Assembly: GCA_903920405.1 (NCBI GenBank)
Contig: CAIXMC010000286.1
Coordinates: 1 to 8,919, forward strand
Source: an uncultured beta proteobacterium
GTDB lineage: Bacteria > Pseudomonadota > Gammaproteobacteria > Burkholderiales > Burkholderiaceae_C
Length of the DNA stretch: 8,919 bases
Direction: 5' to 3'
Notes under the pieces: generated by a model
Database searches by the model: none
Seen by the model: the letters and a program-made list of their open reading frames with translations, nothing else
Told to the model about the DNA's origin: nothing
Made by a program: the position numbers and the translations under genes
Part shown: piece by piece, positions 1 through 6,950 of the stretch
Layout of the letters: each line of letters begins with the position of its first letter
Position numbering within the stretch: the first letter of the stretch is position 1

Positions 1-183
1 CACTGGCTACAAACTGCACATCAAGCCACCCCTAGCGCGGCACAGTTGAATGAGCTCATGCATCAAATTGCAAGCTGCACCCACCGTGGCCATGCCTTGC
101 ACTTGAAGGTCTCCACAGGGTTTTGTTTGCGCCGTGGCACTGAGCTGCATTGGTACAATGCCGCCGCTTTAACACCACCCTAA
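1..183 (+). CDS. tilS: tRNA(Ile)-lysidine synthetase TilS, C-terminal end (5' truncated by window)
   Basis: The frame is open from base 1 to a TAA at 181-183 and gives the last 60 residues of a protein. TilS uses ATP to attach lysine to C34 of the CAU-anticodon tRNA-Ile, converting it to an AUA-reading tRNA in the cytoplasm. The visible part holds none of the N-terminal PP-loop catalytic motif. The call rests on the C-terminal pattern: a PSAAQLNELMHQI helix, then a basic stretch and the terminal strand with 'CLRRG..LHWYN', which resembles the end of the TilS C-terminal domain. The position directly before lysC also fits, because tilS-lysC neighbours are common in betaproteobacteria. Only 20 nt separate its stop from the lysC start, so the two are probably co-transcribed. 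The family assignment is fairly secure but rests on a short fragment. Confidence 0.82.
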   Translation, partial: HWLQTAHQATPSAAQLNELMHQIASCTHRGHALHLKVSTGFCLRRGTELHWYNAAALTPP

Positions 184-203
184 CTTCTCCAAATTCCCCC
201 TCT

Positions 204-1472
204 ATGTCATTGATTGTTCATAAATATGGCGGTACATCGATGGGCTCAACCGAGCGCATCAGCAGTGTTGCCAAGCGCGTTGCCAAGTGGGCGCGTGCAG
301 GCCACCAAATGGTCGTTGTTCCCTCCGCCATGAGCGGCGAAACCAACCGACTTTTGGCTCTGGCCAAAGAATTGGCACCTGCTACCCCGTCAGACTCTTA
401 TTACCGCGAGCTTGATATGTTGGCCGCCACCGGCGAGCAGGCCTCTAGCGCATTGCTGGCCATTGCCTTGCAAGCGCAGGGTGTTGATTCCGTCAGCTAC
501 ACCGGCTGGCAAGTTCCCATTCGCACGGACAGCGCCTACACCAAAGCCCGCATTGAGTCCATTGACGATGCGCGTGTACGAGCTGACCTAGCAGTCGGCA
601 AAGTCGTGATCGTCACCGGTTTTCAAGGTCAAGATGCAAAAGGCAACATCACCACGTTAGGCCGAGGTGGCTCTGACACTTCAGCCGTGGCTGTGGCTGC
701 GGCCATGAAGGCTGACGAATGTCTGATCTACACCGATGTCGATGGTGTCTATACCACCGACCCCCGTGTGGTATCCGATGCCCGTCGTCTCACCACCGTC
801 AGCTTTGAAGAAATGCTTGAAATGGCTTCTTTAGGCTCTAAAGTTTTGCAGATTCGCTCTGTTGAATTTGCGGGCAAGTACAAAGTCAAACTGCGGGTGC
901 TGTCAAGTTTTACACCTTGGGATATCGATATTGTTGAAGAAGCCAGGTCTGGCACACTGATTACTTTTGAGGAAGATGAAAACATGGAAAAAGCCATTGT
1001 GTCCGGCATTGCATTCAACCGCGACGAAACCAAAGTCTCTGTTTTGGGTGTGCCCGACAAACCCGGCATTGCCTACCAAATTCTGGGTGCTGTGGCTGAT
1101 GCCAACATTGAAGTCGATATGATCATTCAAAACATCAGCAAGGATGGCAAGACCGATTTCAGCTTTACCGTCAACCACAGCGATCATGCCAAAACGATTG
1201 ACCTGCTCAAAACTCAAGTCGTACCCAAACTGGGCGCACAAGAGGTGGTGGGAGACACCAAAATTTGCAAAGTCTCCATTGTTGGTATCGGCATGCGCAG
1301 CCATGTGGGTGTGGCCAGCACCATGTTTCGCACCTTGAGCGAAGAAGGCATCAATATTCAAATGATTTCCACCAGTGAAATCAAGACATCCGTGGTGATT
1401 GATGAAAAGTACATGGAGTTGGCCGTGCGAGCTTTGCACAAGGCTTTTGGACTTGAGTGCGACTCAAAGTGA
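204..1472 (+). CDS. lysC: Aspartokinase (monofunctional, with C-terminal ACT domains)
   Basis: Aspartokinase phosphorylates L-aspartate with ATP. This is the first step towards diaminopimelate/lysine, threonine, methionine and isoleucine, and it takes place in the cytoplasm. The 422-residue protein has the normal length for a monofunctional enzyme. Residues 7-12 are the KYGGTS motif of the amino-acid kinase fold. Residues 153-160 (GRGGSDTS) form the conserved substrate-binding loop, followed by a YTDVDGVYTTDPR segment. From about residue 265 two ACT domains follow (VPDKPGIA, then a repeat around VSIVGIGMRSHVGVA), which are normally the site of feedback inhibition by lysine and/or threonine. 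The ATG at 204 is chosen because the protein then begins MSLIVHKYGGTS as in homologues; the upstream TTG at 150 lies inside tilS. There is no clear Shine-Dalgarno before 204, which suggests coupling to tilS translation. No terminator is evident after the stop. Confidence 0.97.
   Translation: MSLIVHKYGGTSMGSTERISSVAKRVAKWARAGHQMVVVPSAMSGETNRLLALAKELAPATPSDSYYRELDMLAATGEQASSALLAIALQAQGVDSVSYTGWQVPIRTDSAYTKARIESIDDARVRADLAVGKVVIVTGFQGQDAKGNITTLGRGGSDTSAVAVAAAMKADECLIYTDVDGVYTTDPRVVSDARRLTTVSFEEMLEMASLGSKVLQIRSVEFAGKYKVKLRVLSSFTPWDIDIVEEARSGTLITFEEDENMEKAIVSGIAFNRDETKVSVLGVPDKPGIAYQILGAVADANIEVDMIIQNISKDGKTDFSFTVNHSDHAKTIDLLKTQVVPKLGAQEVVGDTKICKVSIVGIGMRSHVGVASTMFRTLSEEGINIQMISTSEIKTSVVIDEKYMELAVRALHKAFGLECDSK
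984..1472 (+). other. Possible internal start for a separate aspartokinase beta (regulatory) subunit
   Basis: Within lysC, an in-frame ATG at 984 (Met261) is preceded by a purine-rich GAGGAAG at 969-975, with 10 nt between GAGGA and the ATG. The resulting 162-residue product would start MEKAIVSGIA and contain only the two ACT domains. In Corynebacterium and Bacillus, alpha2-beta2 aspartokinases make the beta subunit from exactly this kind of in-frame internal start just before the ACT region. The position and ribosome-binding-like sequence are seen directly; actual use of the start is inferred. The GAGGAAG also encodes Glu-Glu-Asp residues, so it could be coincidental. Confidence 0.45.
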
Positions 1473-1512
1473 TGTGGAGGCGGCAATATTCACCCGTCAT
1501 GCGCAAACTTGA

Positions 1513-1584
1513 GTGAGTTTTTTGTATAACAAATCGGCCTCTAGCGCCCGTCCTGCTTGCGTAAGTAGCTATCTTTTTAATAGT
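1513..1584 (+). repeat. Dispersed intergenic repeat, copy 1
   Basis: This 72-nt stretch matches 7031-7103 with five substitutions and one single-base indel. Both copies start GTGAGTTTTTTG, continue through TATAACAAAT and GGCCTCTAG, share CCCGTCCTGCTTGCGT, and end TTTTTAATAGT. The copy lies in the gap between lysC and sodB and points in the same direction as sodB, ending 72 nt before its start codon. From memory, sequences with the CTAGCGC...GCG..TAGCTAT core are spread through Comamonadaceae intergenic regions; I cannot verify that here. It contains no reading frame, so it is a non-coding repeat rather than an IS. Confidence 0.8.
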
Positions 1585-1645
1585 TAAATCGCACCCGTCA
1601 AAGTCAGGAGTTTCTACAATGCGAATTTTCACATCCTTACCACCT

Positions 1646-1652
1646 GAAGGGA
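1646..1652 (+). promoter_or_regulatory. Ribosome binding site of sodB
   Basis: GAAGGGA lies 4 nt before the ATG at 1657 and fixes the start of sodB. A TACAAT at 1615-1620 could be a -10 element, but I see no convincing -35 box at the proper distance, so no promoter is called. Confidence 0.65.
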
Positions 1653-1656
1653 CATC

Positions 1657-2238
1657 ATGGAACATACCTTGCCTGCCTTGCCTTTTGCCATGGATGCACT
1701 GGCTCCCCACTACTCACGGGAATCCCTGGAGTTTCACCATGGAAAGCACCACAACGCTTATGTGACGAACCTGAACAACCTGCAAAAAGGGACTGAATTT
1801 GAGAGCATGGCGCTTGAAGCCATCGTCCAAAAATCCAGTGGTGGCATTTACAACAATGCTGCTCAAATTTGGAACCACACTTTTTTCTGGAACGGCCTGA
1901 CCCAAGATGGGGGTGGCGAACCCACAGGCGCTTTGGCTTTGGCCATCCAGGCCAAATGGGGGTCATACGCTGCGTTCAAGGAGGCTTTTGTCAAAAGTGC
2001 CGTGGCCAACTTTGGGTCAGGCTGGACATGGCTGGTGAAAAAAGATGACGGTACCGTGGATATTGTCAACATGGGGCCTGCTGGAACACCACTCACCACC
2101 GCCGACAAAGCCCTGCTGACCGTTGATGTGTGGGAACATGCCTACTACATCGACTACCGTAACTTGCGTCAGAAATACGTGGAAACCTTTTTGTCCCACC
2201 TGGTGAACTGGGGCTTTGCACAAGCCAACTTTGCCTGA
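1657..2238 (+). CDS. sodB: Superoxide dismutase (Fe type)
   Basis: The enzyme converts superoxide to oxygen and hydrogen peroxide in the cytoplasm. At 193 residues it has the standard length and no signal peptide. The four metal ligands are all present: His27 (in FHHGKHH), His74 (in IWNHTFFW), Asp157 and His161 (in DVWEHAYYIDY). Gln70 and the AGTPL segment at 142-146 are the iron-type signature; Mn enzymes carry their glutamine at the latter place instead. FGSGW at 119-123 is also conserved. A good ribosome binding site precedes the ATG at 1657. The gene stands 184 nt after lysC, with a dispersed repeat in between, so it may have its own promoter. The kinase gene that follows starts 83 nt downstream with no obvious terminator between, so partial read-through is possible. 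Metal preference (Fe versus cambialistic) cannot be proven from sequence. Confidence 0.97.
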   Translation: MEHTLPALPFAMDALAPHYSRESLEFHHGKHHNAYVTNLNNLQKGTEFESMALEAIVQKSSGGIYNNAAQIWNHTFFWNGLTQDGGGEPTGALALAIQAKWGSYAAFKEAFVKSAVANFGSGWTWLVKKDDGTVDIVNMGPAGTPLTTADKALLTVDVWEHAYYIDYRNLRQKYVETFLSHLVNWGFAQANFA

Positions 2239-2263
2239 GAGAGAACGTCACATCACCTGACAA

Positions 2264-2275
2264 AACCTGCAGGTT
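2264..2275. other. 12-bp perfect palindrome between sodB and the kinase gene
   Basis: AACCTGCAGGTT reads the same on both strands and lies in the 83-nt gap after sodB, 46 nt before the kinase ATG. It could be an operator half-site pair or chance. No U-tract follows, so it is not a terminator. Confidence 0.3.
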
Positions 2276-2321
2276 GCTGCGTTGCCCGCGACCGGGATTC
2301 GCTGATTTTCCTCAGAGTGCC

Positions 2322-4418
2322 ATGAAAAAGCGGATCCAACCTGGCACACTTCCCAAAAATCTGCGCATCAAACGCCTTGGCAGCGCCAGCCGCCGCCGTG
2401 TTGATGCACCGCAGGCACGCAGTCTGATTGACAAGCTCCGTCATTATCAGTCTGAGCTGAAAATTCAAAATCAGGCACTGCGCTTTAGCCAGATGGCAGC
2501 AGAGGCTGCATCCGAGCGTTTTGCCAGCCTGTTTTCCAATGTTCCTTTGGCCTTGATGGTGATTGATGAAAGCGCGCAGGTGCTGCAAAACAATGCCCGC
2601 GCACTGACCTTGTTTCGACCGCTAGAGAGCGACCCCCCTTTGAATTTTCTGCTGCCTTTGGTGTTGTCGGAATTGGCAACCAGAGTGCTTCAGGGGATTG
2701 AGCAAGCCTGTCAGTATGGCATCAGTGAAATCAACGAACTGACGTTTTGTGGCGGCTCTAACGGCTTGTTTACAGGAGATTTGCATATCGCCCGTCTCGA
2801 TGATGCCCAAGATAACCCCGTGAGCCTCATCTGCGCTGTGATTGATCAAAGCCAACTGCTTGCACAACGACGTGCTTTGCAAGACAACGCTACCACACTC
2901 AAAGATCGCAACGAAGCCTTGCGCCAAAGTCAAACACGCCTGGCCGCCATCATTGATTCTTCACTCGATGCCATTGTGGGTGTTGATAAAAACCTGTGCA
3001 TCAGCGTTTTTAACCCTGCTGCACAAATCCTGTTTGATTACCCAGGAACCGATGCGTTGGGGCGGGCGCTGGCAGACTTTTTACCGCAGGCCGCTGTTAT
3101 TTTGGCACAAGGCGGTATCGCCCACCATGCTCGATGGGGTGAGATGAGTGGCATCACCCGAAATGGTACGAGCGTGCCGCTCAATGTCAGTGTGTCGCAG
3201 CAAAATCATCCTGATGCGGATGTCATGACCTTGTTTGCCCATGACTTGACAGCCAGCAAAAAACTTGAAGCCCACCGTGCCACGCTCGAAGCGCAGTTGC
3301 GAGATTCTCAAAAAATGCAGGCCATTGGCACTATGGCGGGCGGTATTGCGCATGATTTCAACAACATCATTGGTGCTATTTTGGGCAATGTGGCGTTGGC
3401 ACGGCAAGATGCTGACATAGAGGGTGTCATGGCGGTCAGTTTGAATGAAATTGACCGTGCAGGTCGGCGAGCACGTGACTTGGTGCGCCAAATTTTGACA
3501 TTCAGCCGCCATGAGCCACCCCGCCGATCCGCAGTGCAACTTGCCGATGTGATACGAGACACCGTGCAGTTATTCAAAGTGACACTGCCACCGCATATCG
3601 GGCTACAGATTCATGGGAATACCACACAGCAGTTGGTCATGGCAGATGCGACACAGATTGAACAGGCACTGCTTAACCTATGTACCAATGCCATGCATGC
3701 CATTGGACAGCATACGGGTCAGATTCGCATTGCGCTTGATACTTGCAGCGACACGGCGGGGCAACAGGTCAAACTCAGCGTTTGTGATACGGGCAGTGGC
3801 ATCAGTAGTGACATTTTGAAGCGAATTTTTGAACCCTTTTTTACCACCAAGCCTGTAGGCCAAGGTACCGGTCTGGGTTTGTCGGTGGTGCATGGCATCA
3901 TGCAAACGCACATGGGCAGGGTTGAAGTTCACAGCACAGAGGGCGTGGGCAGCGAGTTTTGTTTGATTTTTCCGGTATGCCATGAAGCGCCGATAACATT
4001 AACATTAGTCGCAGCTCCAGTGGTCAACAAGCCAACGCAAGGGGCGGGTCAGCGGGTGATGTATGTGGATGACGATGAAGCGCTGATTTTTCTGGTGCAG
4101 CGCGCATTGCGACGCAAAGGCTATCAGGTCACAACATTCAGCGATCCCAAGGCCGCGCTATCCGCACTGCAAAAAGATGCTTTTGCCTTTGATTTATTGG
4201 TGACAGACTTTAATATGCCAGGTTACAGCGGCGTTGAACTGATCCGCGATGCCTTGAATATTCGAGCCGATTTGCCTGTGGCGCTGGCCTCAGGCTATGT
4301 GAGTCCTGATATTGAACGCGATGCCTTGCAAGCAGGAGCCATGGCATTGATTCACAAGCCCAATGACATTGATGAACTGTGCGCCACGGTACAGACTTTG
4401 TTGCACAAGACAGTGTGA
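2322..4418 (+). CDS. Cytoplasmic PAS-PAS hybrid sensor histidine kinase with C-terminal receiver
   Basis: This 698-residue protein senses an unknown signal and passes phosphate from His to Asp. In order: a basic N-terminus, then a short helix (residues about 34-55, LIDKLRHYQSELKIQNQALR) of the kind that often precedes PAS sensors; a PAS-like domain at about 62-178; a helix linker at about 180-205; a second PAS at about 206-312; a dimerization/phosphoacceptor domain with His344 in GGIAHDFNN; an ATPase domain with N-box Asn456, G1 box DTGSG (489-493), F-box FEPFFTTK and G2 box GQGTGLGL (513-520); and a receiver with acidic residues at 583-585, phosphoacceptor Asp629 in TDFNMPG and Lys679 in HKP. 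All catalytic motifs look intact. No membrane segments are visible, so it should be cytoplasmic. ATG 2322 is preferred over TTG 2274, but its ribosome binding site is weak, so the start is uncertain. No cognate regulator lies directly next to it; the receiver may serve a phosphorelay. The specific ligand is not predictable. Confidence 0.92.
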   Translation: MKKRIQPGTLPKNLRIKRLGSASRRRVDAPQARSLIDKLRHYQSELKIQNQALRFSQMAAEAASERFASLFSNVPLALMVIDESAQVLQNNARALTLFRPLESDPPLNFLLPLVLSELATRVLQGIEQACQYGISEINELTFCGGSNGLFTGDLHIARLDDAQDNPVSLICAVIDQSQLLAQRRALQDNATTLKDRNEALRQSQTRLAAIIDSSLDAIVGVDKNLCISVFNPAAQILFDYPGTDALGRALADFLPQAAVILAQGGIAHHARWGEMSGITRNGTSVPLNVSVSQQNHPDADVMTLFAHDLTASKKLEAHRATLEAQLRDSQKMQAIGTMAGGIAHDFNNIIGAILGNVALARQDADIEGVMAVSLNEIDRAGRRARDLVRQILTFSRHEPPRRSAVQLADVIRDTVQLFKVTLPPHIGLQIHGNTTQQLVMADATQIEQALLNLCTNAMHAIGQHTGQIRIALDTCSDTAGQQVKLSVCDTGSGISSDILKRIFEPFFTTKPVGQGTGLGLSVVHGIMQTHMGRVEVHSTEGVGSEFCLIFPVCHEAPITLTLVAAPVVNKPTQGAGQRVMYVDDDEALIFLVQRALRRKGYQVTTFSDPKAALSALQKDAFAFDLLVTDFNMPGYSGVELIRDALNIRADLPVALASGYVSPDIERDALQAGAMALIHKPNDIDELCATVQTLLHKTV

Positions 4419-4442
4419 ATCGACTGTGGGATGTGGTGCAAC

Positions 4443-4464
4443 AAAAAACCCTATCTTTATCGGG
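4443..4464 (-). terminator. Weak rho-independent-type terminator after amrS
   Basis: Read on the - strand, CCCGAT, a 4-nt loop AAAG and ATAGGG form a short hairpin (three G-C pairs, one mismatch, two A-T pairs). A run of six T follows at 4448-4443. It begins 7 nt past the amrS stop, which is the right place. It also lies in the 52-nt gap between the converging kinase and amr genes. The stem is short and has a mismatch, so the strength is doubtful. On the + strand no U-tract follows it. Confidence 0.4.
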
Positions 4465-4470
4465 ATTCTT

Positions 4471-5544
4471 TCACGAAAACGAAACAGGAATGCGATGGCG
4501 CCCAAATGCGCCGCAGGTTGCGCCAAATCGTCCTGCCACTGCCATGCCACATGTGACGCACTTGCCTTGAGCCGACAGCCGGTAGTGATCGATGTTGTAC
4601 CAGTCGCGCACGATAAGTGGTGTGTGGCAGCTTTTGCAATAAGTGCTGTCACCCTCGGTGTGGTGTACGTTGCCGGTATAAACAAAATTTAACCCCTGTT
4701 CCATGGCGATTTGGCGGGCATGGATGAGCGTGGCGGGCGGCGTGGCGGGCAGATGAGACATTTTGTAATCCGGATGAAAGGCTGAAAAATGCAGGGGAAC
4801 GTCAGTGCCCAACTGCTGCCTGATCCAACGGCACATGGCAGTGATTTCTTCGTCAGAATCGTTCAGGCCTGGAATAAGCAAAGTGGTGATCTCAACCCAA
4901 ACTTGCGTCTCATTTTTCAAATAAATAAGGGTGTCTAGCACCGGTTGCAGATGTCCGCTGGCCTGTTTGACATAAAAGTCCTCGGTAAAGGCTTTCAAAT
5001 CAACATTGGCTGCGTCCATTTTTGAAAAAAATTCACGTCTTGCAAGAGCATGGATGTAACCAGCAGTCACTGCCACGGTTTGTATGCCCATGGCGTGACA
5101 GGCATCGGCCACGTCCATCGCATACTCGGCAAAGATAACGGGGTCGTTGTAAGTGAATGCCACGCTCTTGCAACCATGGTGTTGGGCGGCTGATGCAATG
5201 GTTTGTGGCGATGCACGATCCATCAAACGATCCATGTCACGCGATTTGCTGATGTCCCAGTTTTGGCAAAACTTGCAGGTCAGATTGCAGCCTGCTGTAC
5301 CAAATGACAAAACGCTGCTGCCTGGAAAAAAATGATGAAGCGGCTTTTTTTCAATGGGGTCAATGCAAAAACCTGAAGATCGACCATAAGTGGTCAATAC
5401 CATTTGCTCACCTTGACGCATCCGCACAAAGCACGCGCCACGCTGCCCTTCATGCAATTTGCAGTCACGCGGACACAGATCGCACTGAAGGCGACCATCG
5501 TCGTTGATGTGCCAGTAACGGGCGGGGTACGCCATGTCCATCAT
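4471..5544 (-). CDS. amrS: AmmeMemoRadiSam system radical SAM protein (AmrS)
   Basis: This is a radical S-adenosylmethionine enzyme of the AmmeMemoRadiSam system; its substrate is not established as far as I know. The 357 residues show the cluster motif CNLTCKFC (Cys86, Cys90, Cys93), which binds the 4Fe-4S cluster that cleaves SAM. FAM-like conserved segments follow: YNDP at 132-135, DLKAF at 182-186 and IPGLND at 224-229. Before the core is an N-terminal cysteine set (Cys21, 24, 28, 38; CDLCPRDC...GAC). After it are two CxxC pairs (303/306 and 329/332), suggestive of additional metal or cluster binding. The overall plan resembles pyruvate-formate-lyase-activase-like enzymes. The longer frame reaches back to 5601, but ATG 5544 is chosen: it overlaps the upstream stop as ATGA, and GGAAGGAAGG at 5557-5548 precedes it. 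A second ATG follows immediately at 5541. Translation is therefore coupled to the Memo-AMMECR1 gene. Confidence 0.95.
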   Translation of the reverse strand: MMDMAYPARYWHINDDGRLQCDLCPRDCKLHEGQRGACFVRMRQGEQMVLTTYGRSSGFCIDPIEKKPLHHFFPGSSVLSFGTAGCNLTCKFCQNWDISKSRDMDRLMDRASPQTIASAAQHHGCKSVAFTYNDPVIFAEYAMDVADACHAMGIQTVAVTAGYIHALARREFFSKMDAANVDLKAFTEDFYVKQASGHLQPVLDTLIYLKNETQVWVEITTLLIPGLNDSDEEITAMCRWIRQQLGTDVPLHFSAFHPDYKMSHLPATPPATLIHARQIAMEQGLNFVYTGNVHHTEGDSTYCKSCHTPLIVRDWYNIDHYRLSAQGKCVTCGMAVAGRFGATCGAFGRHRIPVSFS

Positions 5545-6896
5545 GAGCCTTCCTTCCATTTGCTCACGGTGTAGCGTTGCAGTTGTACACCTTCGTCCCA
5601 AAAATCAGGGGGCAGTCCAGCTTTGCGTTTAAGGTGTGCCATGAAAATCTGAGCCGTTGGCAATTGCTCCCATACCTGTGGCAAAAACGTGCTGTGATGA
5701 TGTCTAAACCCAAAAACAACACCGTCCACGCCGGGTCTGAGTTGTGAGAGTGCATCAGCTTCGCTGGTCCATGCCAGGGGCTGCATGGCAGACAGCACCG
5801 AGACCTCCACATCTGTCAAGTGAAGTTCAACCAAAGTCAAAGGTGCAAAGCGCGAATCGTGCAAGGCTGCTGCCACAGCGTTGGCTTTCACATCGGCCAC
5901 CAGACTGCGGTGGGCTTGCAGTGAGCCGATGCAGCCGCGCAATTGGTGAGATTGGGTCAGTGTGACAAAACATGCCCCAGGTTCGAAAAGCCAGGAAGCC
6001 TCTTCAGGCGCATTCATTGTGCGTCCAAGCGCCGTAGAAATCGCTGCGCGGGCAATCGAGAGCAAGACTTTGCCGTCAACAGGTGAGGTTATGGCCTCTG
6101 GCGTTTTTGGAACGAACGCAAAAGAGGCATAACCCACTACGCGATCCTTGTCGCCCGCCGTGTCGCCAGAGTTGCAAACTTCCAGCAGTTCAGGCTTCAG
6201 GTGAAAGCGCCTGGCAGCGATGAGCAGTCCGTTGATGGGGGTGGCACCGCACGCCTGTTCGTGCGTCAGGACAGGTTGCAGTTCCATGATGTTGCGAACC
6301 GTTTTGCTGTCTTTGGCCTGAGCTTGTGCGTAAGGCAAAAAATGGGACAAATCAGAGCTGATGACTATCAGGGTTTCCTCCCCACCCCAAACTGTTTCCA
6401 AAACCTGTGCAACTTCGGCAGGCGTGGCATCACCTACAACCAGTGGCAAGAGCTTGAACTCGTCAAGAACAGATTGCAAAAAAGGGATTTGTACTTCGAG
6501 TGAATGCTCCTGTGCATGTGCAGCAGAACTGACCACCACCTGTGGCAAATCGATCAACAGTGCCACAGCCCCTTGGTCAATCTCGACTGTCCCCAAGGGT
6601 GTCGCAAAAAATTGAACTCCCGGCAGTGCCAAACCCCTGATGGGCACTCTGTGTGCCGGCCCCAACACCACCACACGCCTGATGACGTGTCGTGCCTTGT
6701 GGAGGTGACGGTAAGCCGTGGCCGCGGTCGGTCCTGAATAGACATAACCGGCATGAGGCACGATGATGCACTTTAGATTCATTGCAGAGGTGTCAGTGTC
6801 TGGCAGCCCCAGCATGGCACTGACATCGTTGGACAAGACTTGGGCGTTGTCTGCATAAAAAGTTCCCGAAACTGCGGGGGGACGAACGGTTTGCAT
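5541..6896 (-). CDS. Fused AmmeMemoRadiSam system protein B-A (Memo domain + AMMECR1 domain)
   Basis: The 451-residue protein joins two families that are often separate genes. Residues about 3-262 are a Memo domain, related to extradiol-dioxygenase-like folds. His48 lies in PHAGY, His82 in GPAH, and Cys216 in ACGATPI; these match the metal-site residues known from human MEMO1 (His49, His81, Cys244). EHSLE at 130-134 and SSDLSHF at 180-186 are also conserved. Residues about 275-445 are an AMMECR1 domain with the hallmark LRGCIGS at 319-325 and STFLPQVW at 402-409. Human AMMECR1 is linked to a developmental syndrome, but its biochemical role is unclear. ATG 6896 is chosen over TTG 6908 because GGAGG (6906-6902) stands 5 nt ahead of it. 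The radical SAM gene amrS follows with a 4-nt overlap. The protein has no signal peptide or membrane segment, so it is cytoplasmic. Domain order is B then A (amrB-amrA fusion). Confidence 0.95.
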   Translation of the reverse strand: MQTVRPPAVSGTFYADNAQVLSNDVSAMLGLPDTDTSAMNLKCIIVPHAGYVYSGPTAATAYRHLHKARHVIRRVVVLGPAHRVPIRGLALPGVQFFATPLGTVEIDQGAVALLIDLPQVVVSSAAHAQEHSLEVQIPFLQSVLDEFKLLPLVVGDATPAEVAQVLETVWGGEETLIVISSDLSHFLPYAQAQAKDSKTVRNIMELQPVLTHEQACGATPINGLLIAARRFHLKPELLEVCNSGDTAGDKDRVVGYASFAFVPKTPEAITSPVDGKVLLSIARAAISTALGRTMNAPEEASWLFEPGACFVTLTQSHQLRGCIGSLQAHRSLVADVKANAVAAALHDSRFAPLTLVELHLTDVEVSVLSAMQPLAWTSEADALSQLRPGVDGVVFGFRHHHSTFLPQVWEQLPTAQIFMAHLKRKAGLPPDFWDEGVQLQRYTVSKWKEGS

Positions 6897-6901
6897 GTAG
6901 G

Positions 6902-6906
6902 CCTCC
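6902..6906 (-). promoter_or_regulatory. Strong Shine-Dalgarno of the Memo-AMMECR1 gene
   Basis: A perfect GGAGG on the - strand with 5 nt to the ATG at 6896. It decides the start against the in-frame TTG at 6908, which would place the SD inside the coding sequence. Confidence 0.85.
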
Positions 6907-6950
6907 AAATGTCAATAAAAGGTTATCTATCTTACAACTGACCGTAGCTT

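Noticed and set aside
150..203. Upstream TTG extension of lysC (18 extra residues)
   Set aside because: It overlaps the end of tilS and adds residues not expected before the KYGGTS start region; the ATG at 204 gives the family-typical N-terminus.
903..1439. 178-codon open frame on the - strand inside lysC
   Set aside because: It is antisense to the clearly coding aspartokinase, has no recognisable motifs and looks like a codon-bias shadow.
1473..1656. Search for a tRNA gene after lysC
   Set aside because: Some betaproteobacteria have a tRNA-Ser near lysC, but no cloverleaf-like arms or T-loop consensus (GGTTCGAATC-like) were seen here.
3081..3539. 152-codon open frame on the - strand inside the hybrid kinase gene
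   Set aside because: The + strand encodes an intact kinase core there (H-box at His344), so the antisense frame is a shadow.
5545..5601. Upstream extension of AmrS to 5601
   Set aside because: It would overlap the AMMECR1 end by about 60 nt and add 19 residues without similarity; the ATGA overlap at 5544 with a strong Shine-Dalgarno is better.
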